A DNA stretch of 25,161 nt. Origin: a virus. The DNA lies in the IMG/VR virus record IMGVR_UViG_3300031841_001748, positions 1 through 25,161 of that record; one strand, 5' to 3'. Within the stretch, counting starts at the first letter, position 1, and each line of letters starts with the position of its first letter. Under the pieces are notes generated by a model that worked only from the letters and a program-made list of their open reading frames with translations, made no database searches and was not told where the DNA came from. A program made the translations under genes and the position numbers. Below are positions 23,293-25,161 of this stretch, one piece after another.

Positions 23293-23711
23293 AGCCCGAG
23301 TTCAATTGAGGCACACCCAAGGGCGATACCTGTTACAAACGCAACCGTACATTCTGGACAGAACGGAGTCATGGTAACTACGAGAGCTGTGTTGTCATCA
23401 ACACTCTCTTCGACGCAGTCACCCCAACATGTCCAACAGAACGTAGGGATGTAGTCGTCAGGCAGTACTACCTCATATCCTGTGAGGTCAGCGTTAGCCT
23501 GAGCAATGAAACTTACGTGTCCACGAGGTGAACGCGCTTCTACATAGACTGAACCGTACTCAGTACGCATATCGTAGATACGATACTTCAGTCCATCTTG
23601 CTTACCCTCTTGGATAAGCGTGTACTCTGAGGTGTTGGCCTTAGGCGTAATAACCTCTTTGGTGCAGCTCGTGAAAGCGAACGCACCGATTAGAATAAAC
23701 AAATACTTCAT
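23289..23711 (-). CDS. Phage lipoprotein
   Basis: This 140-residue protein has a lipoprotein signal: a hydrophobic N-terminus and the lipobox ending FTSC (Cys16), followed by TKE. Mature-part cysteines form a CWTCWGDC cluster and a later CPEC, which may be disulfides or a metal site. A hydrophobic C-terminal stretch (VAFVTGIALGCA) could be membrane-linked. Lipidation at Cys16 follows from the signal. Short acidic residues after the lipobox can direct surface export in Bacteroidota, so a role in superinfection exclusion is possible. It is coupled to the two-helix membrane gene by ATGA, after a structured noncoding region. Confidence 0.8.
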   Translation of the reverse strand: MKYLFILIGAFAFTSCTKEVITPKANTSEYTLIQEGKQDGLKYRIYDMRTEYGSVYVEARSPRGHVSFIAQANADLTGYEVVLPDDYIPTFCWTCWGDCVEESVDDNTALVVTMTPFCPECTVAFVTGIALGCASIELGL

Positions 23712-23729
23712 AGGTATTTAGATTGTTAG

Positions 23730-23742
23730 ATGAAGTCTTCAT
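23730..23742. repeat. Near-perfect inverted repeat upstream of the lipoprotein gene
   Basis: ATGAAG and CTTCAT flank a single T, a 13-base palindrome located 19 nt upstream of the lipoprotein start. Such a palindrome may be an operator for a homodimeric regulator, or the tip of a further hairpin. No other copy was noticed. Confidence 0.4.
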
Positions 23743-23756
23743 TCAACATTACGTGA

Positions 23757-23814
23757 GTCTCGCCACTGGTCAAGCATAAAGCTATCGTAGTGTGAAGGAG
23801 TGTCCTTACGAGAC
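23757..23814 (-). ncRNA. Predicted three-way-junction RNA element
   Basis: On the minus strand an outer stem GTCTCG/CGAGAC encloses a perfect 5-bp hairpin AAGGA-CAC-TCCTT and a CACT/AGTG arm that holds an AGC/GCT hairpin. All three stems are contiguous or separated by only one or two bases. No coding frame or tRNA hallmark fits. It is 46 nt upstream of the lipoprotein start and 9 nt after the cloverleaf element, so the two may form one leader RNA. Confidence 0.45.
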
Positions 23815-23823
23815 AATGAGAAA

Positions 23824-23892
23824 AGGGAAGAGGTAGTATCCTATCTACACGCCTACACCTGACGTCAGCCCTGTAGTATGCTGCTCTTCCCT
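23824..23892 (-). ncRNA. Predicted tRNA-shaped cloverleaf RNA
   Basis: On the minus strand a perfect 9-bp stem AGGGAAGAG/CTCTTCCCT closes three arms with no unpaired base between them: CAGC/GCTG with a ten-base loop, ACGTC/GGCGT (one G-U) with a seven-base loop, and GTAG/CTAC with an eight-base loop. The sizes match D, anticodon and T arms. Normal tRNA hallmarks are missing: no T33, no GTTCGA T loop, no variable region. The G-U pair folds only on the minus strand. A TTT tract follows. TATATA lies about 8 nt before its 5' end. Function is unknown. Confidence 0.5.
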
Positions 23893-23922
23893 GACATGTA
23901 TATAGGACATGACGGCCCAGTG

Positions 23923-23979
23923 ACGACTCGTGTTAAGGGTGAGTCGTTTACCCCACCTTGTATAGTCTAAGACCCAAGG
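23923..23979 (-). other. Two more hairpins in the structured noncoding interval
   Basis: ACGACTC (23923-23929) pairs with GAGTCGT (23941-23947) around an 11-base loop. CCTTG (23956-23960) pairs with CAAGG (23975-23979). Neither has a clear T tract. They lie just 3' of the secreted-protein gene on the minus strand, so they may stabilise that mRNA end or belong to the same leader RNA as the elements to the left. The rest of 23712-23981 shows no gene. Confidence 0.4.
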
Positions 23980-23981
23980 AT

Positions 23982-24317
23982 TTATTGCCAGTGACCTGGT
24001 TCGTTTGATATGATACCCCATGCACCAGTAGGATACTTGATGCGATAAGGTAGGTCATCAAACTCTTTGCCTTTGATGTACAAGTGTATGTACGTATATC
24101 TCCGGCGGTGGTTGACAGAGATAATCTCTATCGGTACTGTGGTGACATCGCAGGTTACAACATTGGTGGCTTTGATACTATCAAGTGTAGTATTGAAGTT
24201 ACCTATGTACATTCTGCCATAGTCATCCTCAATCATCCCAAACATACCGCAATGGTACGCTTGGGAGAAAGAGGTGAAGGATAGTCCAATGAGGACTATC
24301 AGTAATAGGCTGCGCAT
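23982..24317 (-). CDS. Secreted small protein with signal peptide
   Basis: This 111-residue protein starts at MRSLLLIVLIGLSF (24317), a signal peptide of about 19 residues with a likely cleavage after SFSQA, typical of Bacteroidota. The mature part is a compact beta-rich domain with two Cys (C23 and C55 region), a Tyr- and Arg-rich strand (NHRRRYTYIHLYIKG) and a C-terminal GAWGIISNEPG. No family is recognised. Start overlaps the upstream micro-lipoprotein gene by 19 nt. It may act in the periplasm. Confidence 0.75.
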   Translation of the reverse strand: MRSLLLIVLIGLSFTSFSQAYHCGMFGMIEDDYGRMYIGNFNTTLDSIKATNVVTCDVTTVPIEIISVNHRRRYTYIHLYIKGKEFDDLPYRIKYPTGAWGIISNEPGHWQ

Positions 24318-24448
24318 ATTGTGTGCTTTTTCTGAAAGCTCCACTCGTGAGCATGGTACGAACTAGTGCTCCGTGAAGCAGTTGAACATGAAGAAACGAA
24401 GGTGGCGAGCAGTGCCACAGCAAGAGTGCGCAAAATGAAGGTTTTCAT
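24299..24448 (-). CDS. Micro-lipoprotein, 49 residues
   Basis: This 49-residue frame starts at MKTFILRTL and has a hydrophobic N-terminus ending in the lipobox FVSSC (Cys21), followed by a short polar mature part (STASRSTSSYHAHEWSFQKK). It would be a lipid-anchored peptide of 29 residues. Small lipoproteins of this form serve as o-spanins in some phages, but no partner is proven. The stop lies in the next gene (overlap 19 nt). The ATG has no ribosome site, like its neighbours. Confidence 0.65.
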   Translation of the reverse strand: MKTFILRTLAVALLATFVSSCSTASRSTSSYHAHEWSFQKKHTICAAYY

Positions 24449-24470
24449 GACGATAGGGTTGTGGGATTGG

Positions 24471-24830
24471 TTACTTTTCAGGGAAGTACTGATTAAACTC
24501 AGCAGCTGTAAGGGTCAGCTTGTAGTAGTAGCCTGTAAAGCTGTTGTCGTCAATGTAAAATTTTACGCTTCTCTTTCCGGAGAGCAATCTTTTATCGACG
24601 TCAAGAGCGTAGACATCAACGATCTTCTGGACTGCGTTGTCCGTAGTATCGCTGTAGAGAATCAAGTAATCGTAGTACATAGCAGGTTCTGCGTACCAAT
24701 CCACACCGCTGTTATCCTCAATGAGGAAAGCGTCAACGGGAACTGGATTGTGGGATATAGTTGTTGTGGCGAAGATGCCACCAACCACCCCCATCAATGA
24801 AGTGAATAGAATTGAAGTTAAATAAGGCAT
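24471..24830 (-). CDS. Exported or membrane-anchored protein
   Basis: This 119-residue protein has an N-terminal hydrophobic helix (about 3-24, ILFTSLMGVVGGIFATT) that is an uncleaved anchor or a signal peptide, and a soluble beta-rich domain behind it. Many Tyr and Asp residues (WYAEPAMYYDYLILYSD, FTGYYYKLTL) are notable. No lipobox or known family is visible. It starts 2 nt after the coiled-coil gene stop and precedes the micro-lipoprotein gene by 22 nt, so it is part of the envelope-protein cluster. Confidence 0.75.
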   Translation of the reverse strand: MPYLTSILFTSLMGVVGGIFATTTISHNPVPVDAFLIEDNSGVDWYAEPAMYYDYLILYSDTTDNAVQKIVDVYALDVDKRLLSGKRSVKFYIDDNSFTGYYYKLTLTAAEFNQYFPEK

Positions 24831-24832
24831 AA

Positions 24833-25012
24833 CTATTGGGTTTTGGAGAGCTCATTGGTAATCTCAGCCATTTGCTCTTGAAGTTTTGATACTTGTTTTT
24901 GAAGACGCTGACGTTCCTCAATTAGAGATTCTCTGAGGATAACTACGTCGCGTTTGGTTTGCCTGTATCTGTAGAGTACAGGGTTGATGATCTCATTAGT
25001 CGGTGATTCCAT
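24833..25012 (-). CDS. Small coiled-coil protein
   Basis: This 59-residue protein has a short polar N-terminus (MESPTNEIINP) and then a long charged amphipathic helix from about 12 to 57 with heptad-like leucine, isoleucine and valine positions (VVILRESLIEERQRLQKQV, LQEQMAEITNEL). It is probably a coiled coil. No membrane segment is present. Its start overlaps the previous gene by 17 nt, and both proteins have coiled-coil segments, so they may pair with each other. Confidence 0.65.
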   Translation of the reverse strand: MESPTNEIINPVLYRYRQTKRDVVILRESLIEERQRLQKQVSKLQEQMAEITNELSKTQ

Positions 25013-25160
25013 CGAGCTTACGAGTTAGTTCGTTAATACGTACGGATTGTTGGATGATGACCAAGTCTTTGGCATCATGCTTATCACCGTGAATAATGAA
25101 GTACAGAGCTCCAGTCAACAGGATGTTGAAGAGCATGGAAACAACTGTGATTGTAATCAT
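24996..25160 (-). CDS. Small membrane-anchored protein with helical tail
   Basis: This 54-residue protein has an N-terminal membrane helix (about 3-23, ITVVSMLFNILLTGALYFII) and a charged helical tail (KDLVIIQQSVRINELTRKLD) that may coil with the neighbour. Its ATG is one base from the right edge, so its upstream region is not visible and a longer form is possible. An N-terminal anchor with a helical tail also describes inner-membrane spanins, but no evidence beyond shape supports that. Confidence 0.65.
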   Translation of the reverse strand: MITITVVSMLFNILLTGALYFIIHGDKHDAKDLVIIQQSVRINELTRKLDGITD

Positions 25161-25161
25161 G

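Noticed and set aside
23821-23892. Cloverleaf considered as a true tRNA
   Set aside because: It has no T33, no GTTCGA T loop and no variable region, so it does not meet tRNA rules; kept as an unclassified structured RNA.
1-25161. CRISPR array or insertion sequence
   Set aside because: No regularly spaced repeats, transposase, or terminal inverted repeats were seen.

Overview
This window looks like part of a tailed double-stranded DNA phage genome, probably from a phage of Bacteroidota. Three things point to that host group. Several short exported proteins carry typical Bacteroidota signal sequences (a lipobox ending ...TSC followed by TKE, and a signal peptide ending ...SFSQA). Most start codons lack a Shine-Dalgarno sequence and follow A/T-rich leaders. 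The gene set (PolA, DnaB, DnaG-like primase, Sak4-like ATPase, UDG, DUF1599, rIIA/rIIB, giant polyvalent protein) recalls crAss-like and Cellulophaga-type podoviruses. No structural hallmark gene (portal, terminase, capsid) is present, so I do not assign a genus.

Layout. The plus strand (1-5186) holds the 3' part of a giant polyvalent protein gene that is open at the left edge, carrying a zincin metallopeptidase motif. Three small, overlapping genes follow; two are related mini-proteins with one dockerin/EF-hand calcium loop each. A bidirectional terminator at 5203-5226 separates this late-type block from everything to the right, which is on the minus strand.

Read in transcription order from right to left, the minus block has three parts. 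(1) At 25160-22462 lie small membrane, secreted and lipoprotein genes, plus a noncoding stretch of about 270 nt (23712-23981) densely packed with predicted RNA structure, including a tRNA-shaped cloverleaf. (2) At 22355-12128 lies the replication and recombination module: PolA, small unknowns, an HTH protein, tRNA-Arg(UCU), tRNA-Ile2(CAU), a stand-alone DnaA domain IV protein, an SF2 helicase, a possible helicase loader, DnaB, a Sak4-like ATPase, a candidate SSB, and a primase. (3) At 12183-5212 lie a PD-(D/E)XK endonuclease, rIIA, rIIB, a 5'-3' exonuclease, an unknown protein, uracil-DNA glycosylase and a DUF1599 protein. Genes overlap or nearly touch throughout, often through ATGA junctions, so this reads as one or a few long polycistronic units.

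Five terminator-like hairpins lie inside the minus array, each only 0-26 nt before the next coding or tRNA gene. This suggests partial termination or RNA processing that sets relative expression. The most interesting items are the structured noncoding region at 23.7-24.0 kb, the coupled pair of EF-hand mini-proteins, the DnaA domain IV-only protein beside two tRNAs, and the recurring intra-operon hairpins.
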